The notes below the pieces were generated by a model. It saw nothing but the letters and a program-made list of their open reading frames with translations, had not been told where the DNA came from and ran no database searches. From Mesorhizobium huakuii (GTDB lineage Bacteria; Pseudomonadota; Alphaproteobacteria; Rhizobiales; Rhizobiaceae), in contig NZ_BSNY01000018.1 in assembly GCF_030160235.1 (NCBI RefSeq), positions 124,001 to 188,000 on the forward strand: a stretch of 64,000 bases of DNA, given 5' to 3'. Positions 9,191-18,080 of this stretch are shown one piece after another (position 1 is the stretch's first letter; each line of letters starts with the position of its first letter). A program made the translations under genes and the position numbers.

Positions 9191-9210
9191 CTGCCGGCTT
9201 TTGCCGGCAG
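9191..9210 (+). terminator. GC-rich hairpin after the VOC gene
   Basis: A perfect 8-bp stem CTGCCGGC / GCCGGCAG encloses a TTTT loop, 8 bp after the stop of the VOC gene. There is no following T-run, so it may be a weak intrinsic terminator or an mRNA-stabilising hairpin. Confidence 0.4.
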
Positions 9211-9354
9211 GCGATGACAATCATGTGAGGACCCGACCAAGCTAATCGATTCGGCGACAACCCCTGGCAAATCGGCTATGCTGCCACATCTACTAGTGGC
9301 AGCTGCGGGCGGCCATCACGGCGGTGACTGCCCCCGACACACGGGAGGATGGTT

Positions 9355-10179
9355 ATGGCCGGCTTTCATGTCATGGCGGACGCCTATGGGATGCATGTGC
9401 AGCCCACGGTGCGCGGTATAACCACGACGGATCTCTGGGACGCGCTCAAGCTCGGCGCCGAGGATTTCTGGGCAAAACCGTCCCACTACGTGTTCCTGTG
9501 TTTGATCTATCCGATCGTCGGCCTGATCCTTACCCAGTGGAGCTCGGGTTCCAACGCCATTCAGCTCGTCTATCCCCTGATGTCGGGCTTTGCCCTGGTC
9601 GGGCCTTTTGCCGCGATCGGGCTCTACGAAATCAGCCGCCGGCGCGAGCTCGGCATGAACACGAATTGGCGCCATGCACTGGACGTGCGCCGTTCCCCGG
9701 CACTGCCGTCGATCGCGGTCATCGGCATCATGCTGTTTGCGCTGTTCCTGTTGTGGCTGTTCACCGCGCAATCGATCTACACCAGCCTGTTCGGCGACCA
9801 ACCGCCGGCCTCGGTCGGCGCCTTTGTCCGCGACGTGCTGACGACCGGCAAGGGTTGGACCTTGATCCTCCTTGGCAATGCGGCCGGTTTTGTCTTTGCC
9901 GTGGTGGTGCTGGCCACGACGGTGATCGCCTTTCCGTTGCTGCTCGACCGTGATGTCGGTGCCGTCTCGGCAATCGAAACCTCGGCCCGGGCGGTGGTGG
10001 CAAACCCGCTACAGATGGCGCTGTGGGGCCTGCTGGTTGCCGTGCTTCTGGTGATCGGCTCGATCCCGCTGTTTGCGGGGCTGCCCGTCGTCATGCCGAT
10101 CCTGGGCCATGCCACCTGGCACCTCTACCGCAAGGTAGTCGAGCCGGCGCAGATCCGGCCGATCCGCCGGCCGATGTAG
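9355..10179 (+). CDS. DUF2189 family integral membrane protein
   Basis: This 274-residue membrane protein has about six hydrophobic segments. The N-terminal soluble part leads into TTTDLWDALKLGAEDFWAKP, then segments around IYPIVGLILTQW, GFALVGPFAAIGLYEISRRRE and IAVIGIMLFALFLLWLF, and two more before a basic tail. The GPFAAIGLYEISRRRE loop and the closing GHATWHLYRKVV are typical of DUF2189 proteins, whose function is unknown. An ATG at 9349 abuts the ribosome site GGGAGG (9343-9348). The ATG at 9355, six bases downstream of it, is therefore the better start. Confidence 0.85.
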   Translation: MAGFHVMADAYGMHVQPTVRGITTTDLWDALKLGAEDFWAKPSHYVFLCLIYPIVGLILTQWSSGSNAIQLVYPLMSGFALVGPFAAIGLYEISRRRELGMNTNWRHALDVRRSPALPSIAVIGIMLFALFLLWLFTAQSIYTSLFGDQPPASVGAFVRDVLTTGKGWTLILLGNAAGFVFAVVVLATTVIAFPLLLDRDVGAVSAIETSARAVVANPLQMALWGLLVAVLLVIGSIPLFAGLPVVMPILGHATWHLYRKVVEPAQIRPIRRPM

Positions 10180-10180
10180 C

Positions 10181-10298
10181 TAGAGCATGATCCCCAAAAG
10201 TAGGAACCGGTTTTGGGAAAAGATCGTGCTCTAACTCTTTGTTTTGACGCAATTCCGGACAGAAAACCGCTCACACTTTCCCTGGAATTGCTCTAGAG
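10181..10298. repeat. Composite REP element (two palindromic units)
   Basis: Unit A is an imperfect inverted repeat: TAGAGCATGATC (10181-10192) pairs with GATCGTGCTCTA (10222-10233), and an inner CCCAAAA/TTTTGGG arm makes a cruciform. Unit B (10249-10298) has GCAATTCCGG facing CCTGGAATTGC. The copy at 60037-60097 is the reverse complement of unit B over about 30 bp. The element lies between convergent genes, where it may also end transcription. Confidence 0.75.
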
Positions 10299-10302
10299 GG
10301 AC

Positions 10303-10935
10303 TCAGCGCTGCGCGTCGGTCGCCATCTTCAGCGCCAGCGCCGTCAGCACGCCGCCCATCATCCAGCGCTGGATCACCAGCCACAATGGCCGTCCCGCAA
10401 GGAAGGTGGCGATCGAACCGGCCGTCACCGCTATGATGGCATTCACGGTCAGGCTGATCGAGATCTGCGTCGCGCCCAGAACCAACAGCTGCGACAGGAC
10501 GTGGCCTTTACCGATGCTGATGAATTGCGGCAGCAGCGACAGATAGAGAACGGCCACCTTGGGGTTGAGCAGATTGGTCATCAGCCCCATGGCGAACAGC
10601 TTGCGCGGCCTGTCTTTCGGCAGGTCGCGCACCTGGAACGGCGAACGTCCGCCTGGCTTCACCGCTTGCCAGGCGAGCCACAGCAGATAGAGCACGCCGG
10701 CAAGGCGCAGCGCGTCATAGGCATAGGGCACGGCGAGCAGCAGCGCCGTGATGCCAAACGCCGCCGACAACACATAGAACAGGAAGCCGACCGCGACTCC
10801 GCCAAGCGAGATCAGTCCGGCCTTCGGCCCTTGCGACAGCGAGCGCGAGATCAGGTAGATCATGTTCGGGCCTGGCGTCAGCACCATGCCGAGGCAGACC
10901 AGCGCGAAGGCGATATGGTTGGCGGTATCGGGCAT
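10303..10935 (-). CDS. LysE/RhtB-family amino-acid or homoserine-lactone exporter
   Basis: The 210-residue protein has about six hydrophobic segments and begins MPDTANHIAFALVCLGMVLTPGPN. The family signature TPGPNMIYLISRSLSQGPKAG is at residues 20-40, followed by GVAVGFLFYVL, a central LYLLWLAWQAVK and TNLLNPKVAVLYLSLLPQF near 120-140. LysE/RhtB proteins export amino acids or related metabolites across the inner membrane; the substrate here is unknown. ATG 10935 gives the standard family N-terminus. An in-frame extension to 11055 has no support. The gene ends next to a REP element. Confidence 0.9.
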   Translation of the reverse strand: MPDTANHIAFALVCLGMVLTPGPNMIYLISRSLSQGPKAGLISLGGVAVGFLFYVLSAAFGITALLLAVPYAYDALRLAGVLYLLWLAWQAVKPGGRSPFQVRDLPKDRPRKLFAMGLMTNLLNPKVAVLYLSLLPQFISIGKGHVLSQLLVLGATQISISLTVNAIIAVTAGSIATFLAGRPLWLVIQRWMMGGVLTALALKMATDAQR

Positions 10936-11085
10936 TGTTCGTCCCCAAGCACGCCCGCGACGCGAACCCGCGAGCAGCCAATATCTGCCTGTCACGGCAA
11001 GCGCCCGCAAGGGCTTGCAGGGACTAGGCGTTGCGCCAGAGGCACGGCAATGCATGTTGCCGAAAGTGACCCCGACGCGGCGTGC

Positions 11086-13071
11086 TTAGCCGACCACCCG
11101 CAGGTTCGACAGTTCGTTGCCGATTTCCTTGAAGTCGTTCGACAGGCTGGCGCCGGTCGCGTTCCAGAACAGCTTCGCCGGTTTGCTTGGATCCGTCGGG
11201 TCCTTGCGGAAGCGCGAGTCCGACGAGCAGGATTTCAGCGCATTGATCGCCAGCTTGTCGCTGGCCTGGGTCGTCGACAGGTCGAGCGCCACCGTCATCA
11301 CCATGATGTTGGCCGCCTTGGCGTTGTTGCAAAGCGTTGCCATCTGCTCGTTGAGCGCATTGGTGTAATTGCCGTTCGAATAGTCGAACTGACCGATGGC
11401 GCTCGATGTGCCCATGAACATGCGGCCGACCGAGGTGCCGTTGTAGCCGGGGTTGAGATAGCCGTAGGACGCGTAGGTCGATTTGGAGTTGGCAGGGTCC
11501 GAATAGCCCAGCGAGGACGGCGTATAGTAGGTGTTGGCACCGTCGGTCAGTACGATCACCACCTTGTCGTTGCCTTTTTCCGTTTCCAGGCGCCCTTGCG
11601 TGAACGGTTCGCCGCTTGAGACCACCCGCCAGCCCCATGCCAGGCCCTCGGGAACATTGGTGCCGCCATTCGGCTGCATCAGGTCGATCGCCGCCTTGAT
11701 CGAGGTGGCCCCATCGGCGACGCTCACATCGGTCAGCGGTGTGATCGGGTTGGTGGTGCAGCTGTAGTTCGGACCGTTGCCGGCGGCCAGCGCCGGCGCA
11801 TCGATCGGCCGCGGCTGGAAATATTTGGCCATGTTGCGCAGCCGCGTTTGACCGGTGCTGCTCGTGGGATCGTCGTTCCACCAGCTGTTCACCGCGCCGT
11901 AGGTCACCGGGGCTGCTTCGTCGGGGTCCTGCGTGAGCTTCCAGTGATTGCCGGGTTCGTCCGGGGCGAACATCGGCACGAACATCGTTGCCGGATCGCC
12001 GACGCCTATGCCGGTGTTGGCCGAGCCGCCGGACGGCGGCGTGTCGTTGACATTGTAGGGATAGGGCCGGGCCTCCACGCAGCCTTGCCAGCTGGCGAAC
12101 GGACCGTAGGAATCGATGTAGTCATATTCGTCGTGGCTGCGTTTGCAGGTGTTGTTCGAATTGTACTCGTCGCAAACCACCCGCTTGCTGTTGACGACAC
12201 GCTCGTGATTGGTGACGACCTTCATGTCCCGGTAGAGTGAGAACCGGGTCAACACCTGGCCTTCCTCGCTGCCCCAGCCGGTGCCGCGTTTGTACCAGAT
12301 GCCGTTGGTCTGCTGGGCATATTTGTTGGCCGCGTTCAGCGTCGACCAGTCGAAATTCTCGTTCGACACGGGCGACAGGCCCTCCGTGTCCATCCACGAG
12401 GCGTTGCCATTGGCGGGGCCGACATTGACCGAAGCGGCAAAGGGCACGAGGCCGAACTGTACCGGCTTGTCGACCTGCTTGATCATGACCGCCTGCTGGG
12501 CCAGCGTGTCGACCAGCTGCTTGGATGCGGTCTTGAGAAGATCGATGCGCTTTTGGCCCGAGCCCGTGCCGAGCGTGGTCATCGATCCGGAATTGTCGAG
12601 CACCAGCGCAACTTCCAGCGTGTTCTTCAGCCGTACCTGGGAAGTGACGTTGAAGTTGATCCTTTGATTCGCATCGGTTGCCGATTTGCCGACGAGCTGG
12701 GCGAAGGCCGGATAGAAATAAGGCTTGTAGGCAAGCTGCGCGCTCATCGTGAGCAGGCCGCCGCCGGTGGCGTTGCTGGGCAAGGTGACGTTGAGCGTCG
12801 CGCTGGCGGGATCGACATCGTTCAGATTGGCGTTGAAGAAGTCGAGCGCATAGGCTCTCAACTGGTCGTCGGTAGCACCTTCCGTCAGCCGGCGCGCCGT
12901 GGCGAAGTTGGCGGCATCGAGCGCATTCGTCACCATCTGCTTTTCGCGGTTCATCTCCGTGAAGTCGACAGCGATCGCCAGGCCGCCCATCAGCGGCACC
13001 ATCGCCACGACTGTCATAAGAGCATAGTTGCCGCGTCTATCGCGGCGGAACTGACGCCAAAGTTCATGCAT
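11086..13071 (-). CDS. TadG-like protein with von Willebrand A domain (paralogue 1)
   Basis: The protein has 661 residues. The N-terminal Tad segment DRRGNYALMTVVAMVPLMGG supplies one transmembrane anchor (about 14-36). A pseudopilin-like region follows, then a VWA domain with MIDAS residues in LVLDNSGSM (about 154-162) and VLTDGANTYY, with long inserts between. The C-terminus is FKEIGNELSNLRVVG. VWA-TadG proteins are surface or periplasmic and associate with Flp/Tad pili or adhesion. The ATG at 13071 is preferred because it matches the short basic N-terminus of the adjacent paralogue; an upstream GTG is possible. It lies 190 bp downstream of the paralogue on the same strand, so tandem duplication is likely. 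Confidence 0.85.
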   Translation of the reverse strand: MHELWRQFRRDRRGNYALMTVVAMVPLMGGLAIAVDFTEMNREKQMVTNALDAANFATARRLTEGATDDQLRAYALDFFNANLNDVDPASATLNVTLPSNATGGGLLTMSAQLAYKPYFYPAFAQLVGKSATDANQRINFNVTSQVRLKNTLEVALVLDNSGSMTTLGTGSGQKRIDLLKTASKQLVDTLAQQAVMIKQVDKPVQFGLVPFAASVNVGPANGNASWMDTEGLSPVSNENFDWSTLNAANKYAQQTNGIWYKRGTGWGSEEGQVLTRFSLYRDMKVVTNHERVVNSKRVVCDEYNSNNTCKRSHDEYDYIDSYGPFASWQGCVEARPYPYNVNDTPPSGGSANTGIGVGDPATMFVPMFAPDEPGNHWKLTQDPDEAAPVTYGAVNSWWNDDPTSSTGQTRLRNMAKYFQPRPIDAPALAAGNGPNYSCTTNPITPLTDVSVADGATSIKAAIDLMQPNGGTNVPEGLAWGWRVVSSGEPFTQGRLETEKGNDKVVIVLTDGANTYYTPSSLGYSDPANSKSTYASYGYLNPGYNGTSVGRMFMGTSSAIGQFDYSNGNYTNALNEQMATLCNNAKAANIMVMTVALDLSTTQASDKLAINALKSCSSDSRFRKDPTDPSKPAKLFWNATGASLSNDFKEIGNELSNLRVVG

Positions 13072-13261
13072 GTCTTGCAGCGGCCCCCGCCGGCGGATTC
13101 TCGATTGACGCCAGCCTTCCACAAAACGCTGAAGGACGGGTTTGGGAAACCGCTCTATTGCTTGGTCGGCGCTTCACCAAACGCTAACCAATGCAAGCCT
13201 GCGGCACCGACCCGAGCGAAACGCCTTGTCGGGCAGGGTGTGCGCGAGCGGAACCTTGCGA

Positions 13262-15208
13262 TCAGCTGACGATGCGCAGGTTGGACAGTTCGTTGCCGAT
13301 CGCCTTGAAATCGTCGGAGAGTGTCGCTCCGGTCGAATTCCAGAACAGTTTCATCGGCTTGGTCGGATCAGTCGGATCCTTGCTGAAGCGGGAATCCGAC
13401 GAGCAGGCCTTCAGCGCGTCCATCTGTGTTTTTTCCGCCGTCTTGGTGGCGTCGAGGTCGAGCGCAATGGTCATGACCATGATGTTGGCGGCCTTGGCGT
13501 TGTTGCACAGCGTGGTGAAGTACTCGTTCATCGCCTTGGTGTAGTTGGCGTTGGAATAGTCGGTCTTGCTGACGCTGTCGCTGGTGCCAAGGAACATCCG
13601 ACCATAGGTGTAGGCGTTGCTGAATGGCACGATGTAGCCGAGCGCCGAATAGATGGCTTTGCTGCCCGCCAGATCGTTGCCGCCATAGTTCCAGTTGGTT
13701 CCAGAGTAGGTCTGAGCCGTCACCGACGTTGGCGTGTAATACGTGTTCGCACCATCGGTCAGGACGATCAGAACCTTGTCGTTGCCTCTTTCGGTCTCGG
13801 GTCTGCCCTCGGTGAACGGGGCAGTGCTGGAAAGGGTCCGCCAGCCCCAGGCCATGCCTTCCGGCACATTGGTGGCGCCGTCGGCAGCCATGGCGTCGAT
13901 GGCAGCCTTGATTGTGTTCGCTCCGGTTGTTGTGGAAACGTCGGTCAGAGGCGTGATCGCCGTGGTGCTGCAACTCGTATTGGGGCCAGCATCCATGCCG
14001 TAGCCTGGAGTAACCGTGGTGCCCGGGTCGGTAAAATATTTCGGCATATAGCTCTGACGCGCCGCGCTGTTGCCCGACGACCCGTCGGCAATCCAATTGT
14101 TGTTGGCGGGGCGAGGCGGGTAATTGCTGTCGGTGAGATCGGTTTCATCGGGCGCGAACATGGGCACGAACAGCGTCGCCGGCGTCCCAGTCGCCGCTGC
14201 GGTATCGTTGATATTGTAAGGATAAGGCCGCGACTCGACACAGCCGCCCCACGACGCGACGTTTCCGTAGGTGTAGTTGTAGCCGCTTTGCCAGGTCCGG
14301 CATGAGCCGTTGGAATAGGTCGCGGTGCATTTGAACTGCGCGACATAGGTGGCCGTGGCCGTGCGTTTCATCTGGTTGTAGATGGAGAAGCGGGTCAGCG
14401 GCAGGTCCTTCTGGCTTGCGTCCCAGCCGCTGCCTTTCGCATACCAGACCCCGCCGATGTTTTGGGCGTACTTGGTGGAGGAAGAACTCATGGTCGTCCA
14501 GTCGAAATTCTCATGGTGGATCGGCGAGATGCCGGTCGTGTCCATCCATGTCGCCGAGGCATTGGCAGAGCCGACATTGACCGACGCAGCGAAGGGGACC
14601 AGGCTGAATTGGACCGGATTGGTGACCTGCTTCATCATCTGCGCCTGGCCTGCCAGCTGGTCGACGAGCTGCTTCGCGGCGCTCTTGAGAAGGTCGAACC
14701 GCACCTTGTTGGATCCTTTGCCGAGTTCCGTCATCGAATAGGAATTGTCGAGCACCAGCGACACTTCCAGCGTATTCTTCAGGCGGACTTCGGAGCATGC
14801 GCCGAAGCTGATGTCGCTGTTGGCGGTGCTGCCACCCAACAGCACTTTTGCCGTCGGCAGGAAGTAGGGCTTGTAGGTCAGGGTGCTACACAGCTTCAAG
14901 GTGCCGCCGCCGGTATTGTTGTTGGGCAGCGTTACGGCCAGCGTGGTGTTGGCTGGATCGATATGCGCGAGATTGGCTTCGAAGAAATTCTTGGCATACG
15001 CCTTGGCATCGGCGTCGGTGGCGCCGGCAACGATCTGCTGGGCAGTGGCGACGCCGGCGGCGTCCAGGGCGTTCAAGGCGTTTTGTCGCTGCCGCGTCAT
15101 TTCGGTGTAGTCGATGCCGATCGCCAGGCCGCCCATGAGCGGTACCATGGCGATGACGGTCATGAGCGCGTAATTGCCACGCCGATCGCTTCCGAATCTC
15201 CGGATCAT
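13262..15208 (-). CDS. TadG-like protein with von Willebrand A domain (paralogue 2)
   Basis: This 648-residue relative of the neighbouring gene starts MIRRFGSDRRGNYALMTVIA, with a membrane helix at about 10-32. MIDAS residues are in LVLDNSYSM (about 150-158) and VLTDGANTYY. It shares with its neighbour the blocks QFSLVPFAASVNVG (QFGLVPFAASVNVG there), YNINDT versus YNVNDT, LFVPMFAPDE and a terminal GNELSNLR. Differences concentrate in the loops between these blocks. No Tad assembly genes are in the window, so it would rely on machinery encoded elsewhere. 297 bp without a gene lie upstream, AT-richer than the average here, presumably the promoter. Confidence 0.85.
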   Translation of the reverse strand: MIRRFGSDRRGNYALMTVIAMVPLMGGLAIGIDYTEMTRQRQNALNALDAAGVATAQQIVAGATDADAKAYAKNFFEANLAHIDPANTTLAVTLPNNNTGGGTLKLCSTLTYKPYFLPTAKVLLGGSTANSDISFGACSEVRLKNTLEVSLVLDNSYSMTELGKGSNKVRFDLLKSAAKQLVDQLAGQAQMMKQVTNPVQFSLVPFAASVNVGSANASATWMDTTGISPIHHENFDWTTMSSSSTKYAQNIGGVWYAKGSGWDASQKDLPLTRFSIYNQMKRTATATYVAQFKCTATYSNGSCRTWQSGYNYTYGNVASWGGCVESRPYPYNINDTAAATGTPATLFVPMFAPDETDLTDSNYPPRPANNNWIADGSSGNSAARQSYMPKYFTDPGTTVTPGYGMDAGPNTSCSTTAITPLTDVSTTTGANTIKAAIDAMAADGATNVPEGMAWGWRTLSSTAPFTEGRPETERGNDKVLIVLTDGANTYYTPTSVTAQTYSGTNWNYGGNDLAGSKAIYSALGYIVPFSNAYTYGRMFLGTSDSVSKTDYSNANYTKAMNEYFTTLCNNAKAANIMVMTIALDLDATKTAEKTQMDALKACSSDSRFSKDPTDPTKPMKLFWNSTGATLSDDFKAIGNELSNLRIVS

Positions 15209-15505
15209 TGCCGCAAAATACCCCCGCCAAATCGATAATCGGTGCGGACCCTGTCATAAATCGTTAAATTTCAGGTTGCCGTAATATGTCCAAGGCCGAG
15301 CCGCCCTTTCAACGCGCGTTAACCAAACGCTGTCCAGCCGCGGCTTTCAGTGCCTGCTGATAGCGCCGTTTGGGCACACAGGGGCGCCTTCGCGCCGATC
15401 TCCAGGTGAAAGCTGGTGACAGCATGGATCGGTTCGGATAATTCGAACCCGCTGCGGCGAACCGTCGGCTGCGGCACTCGCAACGCTCATATTGAAGGAA
15501 ACGGC
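15209..15505. other. Divergent intergenic region between the TadG-like gene and the HAD gene
   Basis: No gene or RNA is recognisable in this 297-bp stretch. The half near the TadG-like gene is AT-rich (for example TAAATCGTTAAATTTCAG around 15258-15275) and probably contains its promoter. I could not place convincing -35/-10 boxes on either strand. Confidence 0.4.
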
Positions 15506-16366
15506 ATGGCGGATTCGCCTGACATCGTCGGCTCGCTCGAAGACGTCTCAAAAGCCTATTCGGCAATTCTTTGCGATGTCTGGGGCGTGGTGCACAATGG
15601 CGAATGGCATTTCCCGGCGGCTGCAGCGGCGCTGGCCAGGGCAAGGGCAGCCGGTATTCCCGTTGTTCTCATCACCAATTCGCCCCGCCGCAGCGCCGAT
15701 GTCGTGGCTCAGATGAGTGTGATCGGTGTTCCGCCGTCAGCTTACGACCGTGTGGTGACCTCGGGCGACGTGACCCGCGACCTGATCGCGGAAGGCCCAC
15801 GCAAGATCTTCCACATCGGCGCCGACCGCGATCTGACCCTCTATGACGGCCTGGATGTCGAGCTCGTCGAGGAATTCGAGGCCGCCGGCGTTGTGTGCAC
15901 CGGGCTGTTCGATGACGAGGTCGAGAAGCCTCAGGATTATACGGAACTTCTGCGCCGATTGCGCGCTAGGAACCTGCCGTTCATCTGCGCCAATCCCGAT
16001 ATCATGGTGGAGCGCGGCGAGCGCATCATCTGGTGCGCCGGCGCCTTGGCGCGCGACTATGCCCAGCTCGGCGGCCGCACGCTGATCGCGGGAAAGCCCT
16101 ACGCGCCGATCTATGACCTGGCGATGAAGGAGGTGGCGGAGGTGCTTGGCCGGCCGGTCGAGCGTTCCCGGGTATTGGCCATCGGCGATGGGATGATGAC
16201 CGACGTGAAGGGCGCGGCCGACAATGGTTTCGACGTTCTTTATGTCTCCGGCGGCATCCATGCCCGCGACTACGGCGATGCAACCCGGCCGGATCCGGCC
16301 AGGCTCGGGCTCTTCCTGGAACGGCATGGCTATCGTCCGGTGGCCGTCATGGTCAGACTGCAGTAG
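15506..16366 (+). CDS. HAD-superfamily class IIA hydrolase-like protein (TIGR01459 type)
   Basis: The 286-residue protein has the NagD-like class IIA layout. Motif I is ILCDVWGVVHNG at about 26-37, motif II VLITNSPRR near 62, the cap domain is in the middle, and motif IV is AIGDGMMTDVKGA near 228. In motif I the second aspartate of the usual DxD is a tryptophan, a feature I associate with this subfamily that may change catalysis. ATG 15506 is preceded by GAAGGA at 15494-15499. Its stop directly abuts the ribF start, so the two are co-transcribed and may act in the same pathway, though that is inference. Confidence 0.85.
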   Translation: MADSPDIVGSLEDVSKAYSAILCDVWGVVHNGEWHFPAAAAALARARAAGIPVVLITNSPRRSADVVAQMSVIGVPPSAYDRVVTSGDVTRDLIAEGPRKIFHIGADRDLTLYDGLDVELVEEFEAAGVVCTGLFDDEVEKPQDYTELLRRLRARNLPFICANPDIMVERGERIIWCAGALARDYAQLGGRTLIAGKPYAPIYDLAMKEVAEVLGRPVERSRVLAIGDGMMTDVKGAADNGFDVLYVSGGIHARDYGDATRPDPARLGLFLERHGYRPVAVMVRLQ

Positions 16367-16372
16367 GTGGCG

Positions 16373-17353
16373 ATGGTAGGCTTCCAGCATCTCACCGCGA
16401 CCGCGCCGCTGCCCGCCGATCTGCGTGGCGGCGTTGTCGCGATCGGCAATTTCGATGGCGTCCACCGTGGTCACCAGGCCGTGCTCGAACGGGCGTTGGC
16501 CGAGGCTGTGCGGCGTGACGTGCCAGCCCTCGTGCTGAGTTTCGAACCGCACCCGCGAAAGGTCTTCAGGCCCGATTTGCCGCTGTTCGTGCTGACCCCG
16601 CCGCCGATGAAGGCGCGGCTCTTGTCCCTGCTGGGCTTTGCCGCGCTCGTCGAGCAGCCGTTCACGCGCGACTTCGCCGCGCTGTCGGCGGAAGCCTTCG
16701 TCACCGACGTGCTGGAGAGGACGCTTGGCATCACCCACGCCGTGACCGGTTTCGATTTCCATTTCGGCAAGGACCGCCAGGGCGGGCCGGCCTATCTGAT
16801 GGCAGCCGGCGAACGCCACGGCTTCGGCGTCACGCTCGTCGACGCTTTTCGCGACGAGGGCGCCGAGGTGGTTTCGTCGAGCCGGATCCGGGCCTTGCTC
16901 TGCGATGGCGGAGTGGCCGAGGCCGCCGGTCTGCTCGGCTATCGCTTCACGGTGGAAAGCGAAGTCGTCGGCGGCCAGCAGCTCGGGCGAACGCTCGGCT
17001 TTCCCACGGCGAATATGAGGCTTCCCGCCGAAGCCACCCTCAAGGAAGGGATCTATGCCGTCCGCTTCCGGCGCGCCGACGGCACGTTGCATGACGGCGT
17101 CGCCAGCTTCGGCCGCCGCCCGACCGTCGACGACAATGGCGCACCGCTTCTGGAAACCTTTGTCTTCGATTTTTCCGGCGATCTCTACGGCGAGACCTGC
17201 GAGGTCTCGTTCTTCGGTTTCCTGCGCAGCGAGACCAAATTCGACGGCCTCGATGCATTGGTGGTGCAGATGAAGCGCGATGAAGCCGAAGCCCGCGCGC
17301 TGCTCGCCGGCGTCAAGTCGCTTTCGCGGCTCGACGCGGCCATTGCCTTCTAA
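16373..17353 (+). CDS. ribF: Bifunctional riboflavin kinase / FAD synthetase
   Basis: This 326-residue cytoplasmic enzyme makes FMN from riboflavin and then FAD. The N-terminal adenylyltransferase domain has the nucleotide-binding motif GNFDGVHRGH (about 25-34), VLSFEPHPRK, and the KDRQGGPAYL and SSSRIRALL segments. The C-terminal riboflavin kinase domain starts with GRTLGFPTANM near 207 and ends in the LRSETKFDGLDALVVQMKRD segment. ATG 16373 is used; a GTG at 16367 is directly adjacent to the upstream stop and is possible. A REP element follows, with its first base overlapping the stop codon. Confidence 0.95.
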   Translation: MVGFQHLTATAPLPADLRGGVVAIGNFDGVHRGHQAVLERALAEAVRRDVPALVLSFEPHPRKVFRPDLPLFVLTPPPMKARLLSLLGFAALVEQPFTRDFAALSAEAFVTDVLERTLGITHAVTGFDFHFGKDRQGGPAYLMAAGERHGFGVTLVDAFRDEGAEVVSSSRIRALLCDGGVAEAAGLLGYRFTVESEVVGGQQLGRTLGFPTANMRLPAEATLKEGIYAVRFRRADGTLHDGVASFGRRPTVDDNGAPLLETFVFDFSGDLYGETCEVSFFGFLRSETKFDGLDALVVQMKRDEAEARALLAGVKSLSRLDAAIAF

Positions 17354-17402
17354 GCATGATCCTGAAAAGTGGTGGATACCGGTTTTCGGACAAGATCATG
17401 CT
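17353..17402. repeat. REP element after ribF
   Basis: A perfect 9-bp inverted repeat, AGCATGATC (17353-17361) and GATCATGCT (17394-17402), encloses an inner imperfect arm (CTGAAAAGTGG / CCGGTTTTCGG). It is the same family as 10181-10233 and sits between the convergent ribF and HdeD-like genes, starting on the last base of the ribF stop codon. Confidence 0.8.
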
Positions 17403-17413
17403 CAAGCAAGACG

Positions 17414-17968
17414 CTACTTTTTCAGCGCCAGGCCGACCGCGATGAAGGTCCAGCCCTGGAAGATCAGGTCGATCGCCAGGAACATTCCGAGCACCCACAG
17501 GCTGTTGACCGGCCAACCCATGGCGATGATCAGGCCGGCAAGCACGCTGATGAGGCCTGCCGCGACGATCCAGCCCCAGCCCTGTTCCGGACGGTGGCTG
17601 TAGCCGACCCAGGCCCGCAGCGCGCCGGAGGCGACGAGCGCAACGGCCAGCAGGAAGGTTAGCACCGCCGACGCCAGCAGCGGATTGTCGAAGGCGAAAA
17701 ACCCGGCGACCGCGTAAAGCAGCCCGCTAAGCAGCCAGTAGAAGAAGCGGCTCCAGGTCTTGACCCCGAAGGCATGCATGATCTCGATGATGCCGGCCAC
17801 CAGCATCAGCCAGCCGACGACATAGACGGAAGCCACCGTGGCGATGAACAGATTGCCGAAGGCAATGCCGCCGAGGATCAGCAGCACCACGCCCAGGCCG
17901 ACAAACCATCCCCACTTTTCCCGCGTCTGGCCGATCGCGTTCTTCAGTGTATCGCCGTGTAAGGTCAT
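17414..17968 (-). CDS. HdeD / DUF308 family membrane protein
   Basis: The 184-residue protein has six hydrophobic segments in three similar hairpins. They begin at WGWFVGLGVVLLILGGIAF and continue with VVGWLMLVAGIIEIMHAF, LSGLLYAVAGFFAF, SAVLTFLLAVALVASGALRAWVGY and a final WVLGMFLAIDLIFQGWTFI. HdeD-like proteins are linked to acid stress in E. coli, but most bacterial members are uncharacterised. ATG 17968 is supported by GGAGG with 7 nt spacing on the minus strand. The gene is divergent from the MipA-like outer-membrane gene. Confidence 0.88.
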   Translation of the reverse strand: MTLHGDTLKNAIGQTREKWGWFVGLGVVLLILGGIAFGNLFIATVASVYVVGWLMLVAGIIEIMHAFGVKTWSRFFYWLLSGLLYAVAGFFAFDNPLLASAVLTFLLAVALVASGALRAWVGYSHRPEQGWGWIVAAGLISVLAGLIIAMGWPVNSLWVLGMFLAIDLIFQGWTFIAVGLALKK

Positions 17969-18080
17969 GTCGCCACCTCCGTTGAGGACCGCCAGCATCC
18001 AATGAAGTTATCCCCGGTGCCGGCCCGCGTCCAGCCGAGGTGAGCCGGATGGGCAAGCAATGCGAGGGGATGTCTCGACC

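Noticed and set aside
9191-9210. Strong intrinsic terminator after the VOC gene
   Set aside because: The 8-bp hairpin is perfect but lacks a following T-run, so it is listed only at low confidence.
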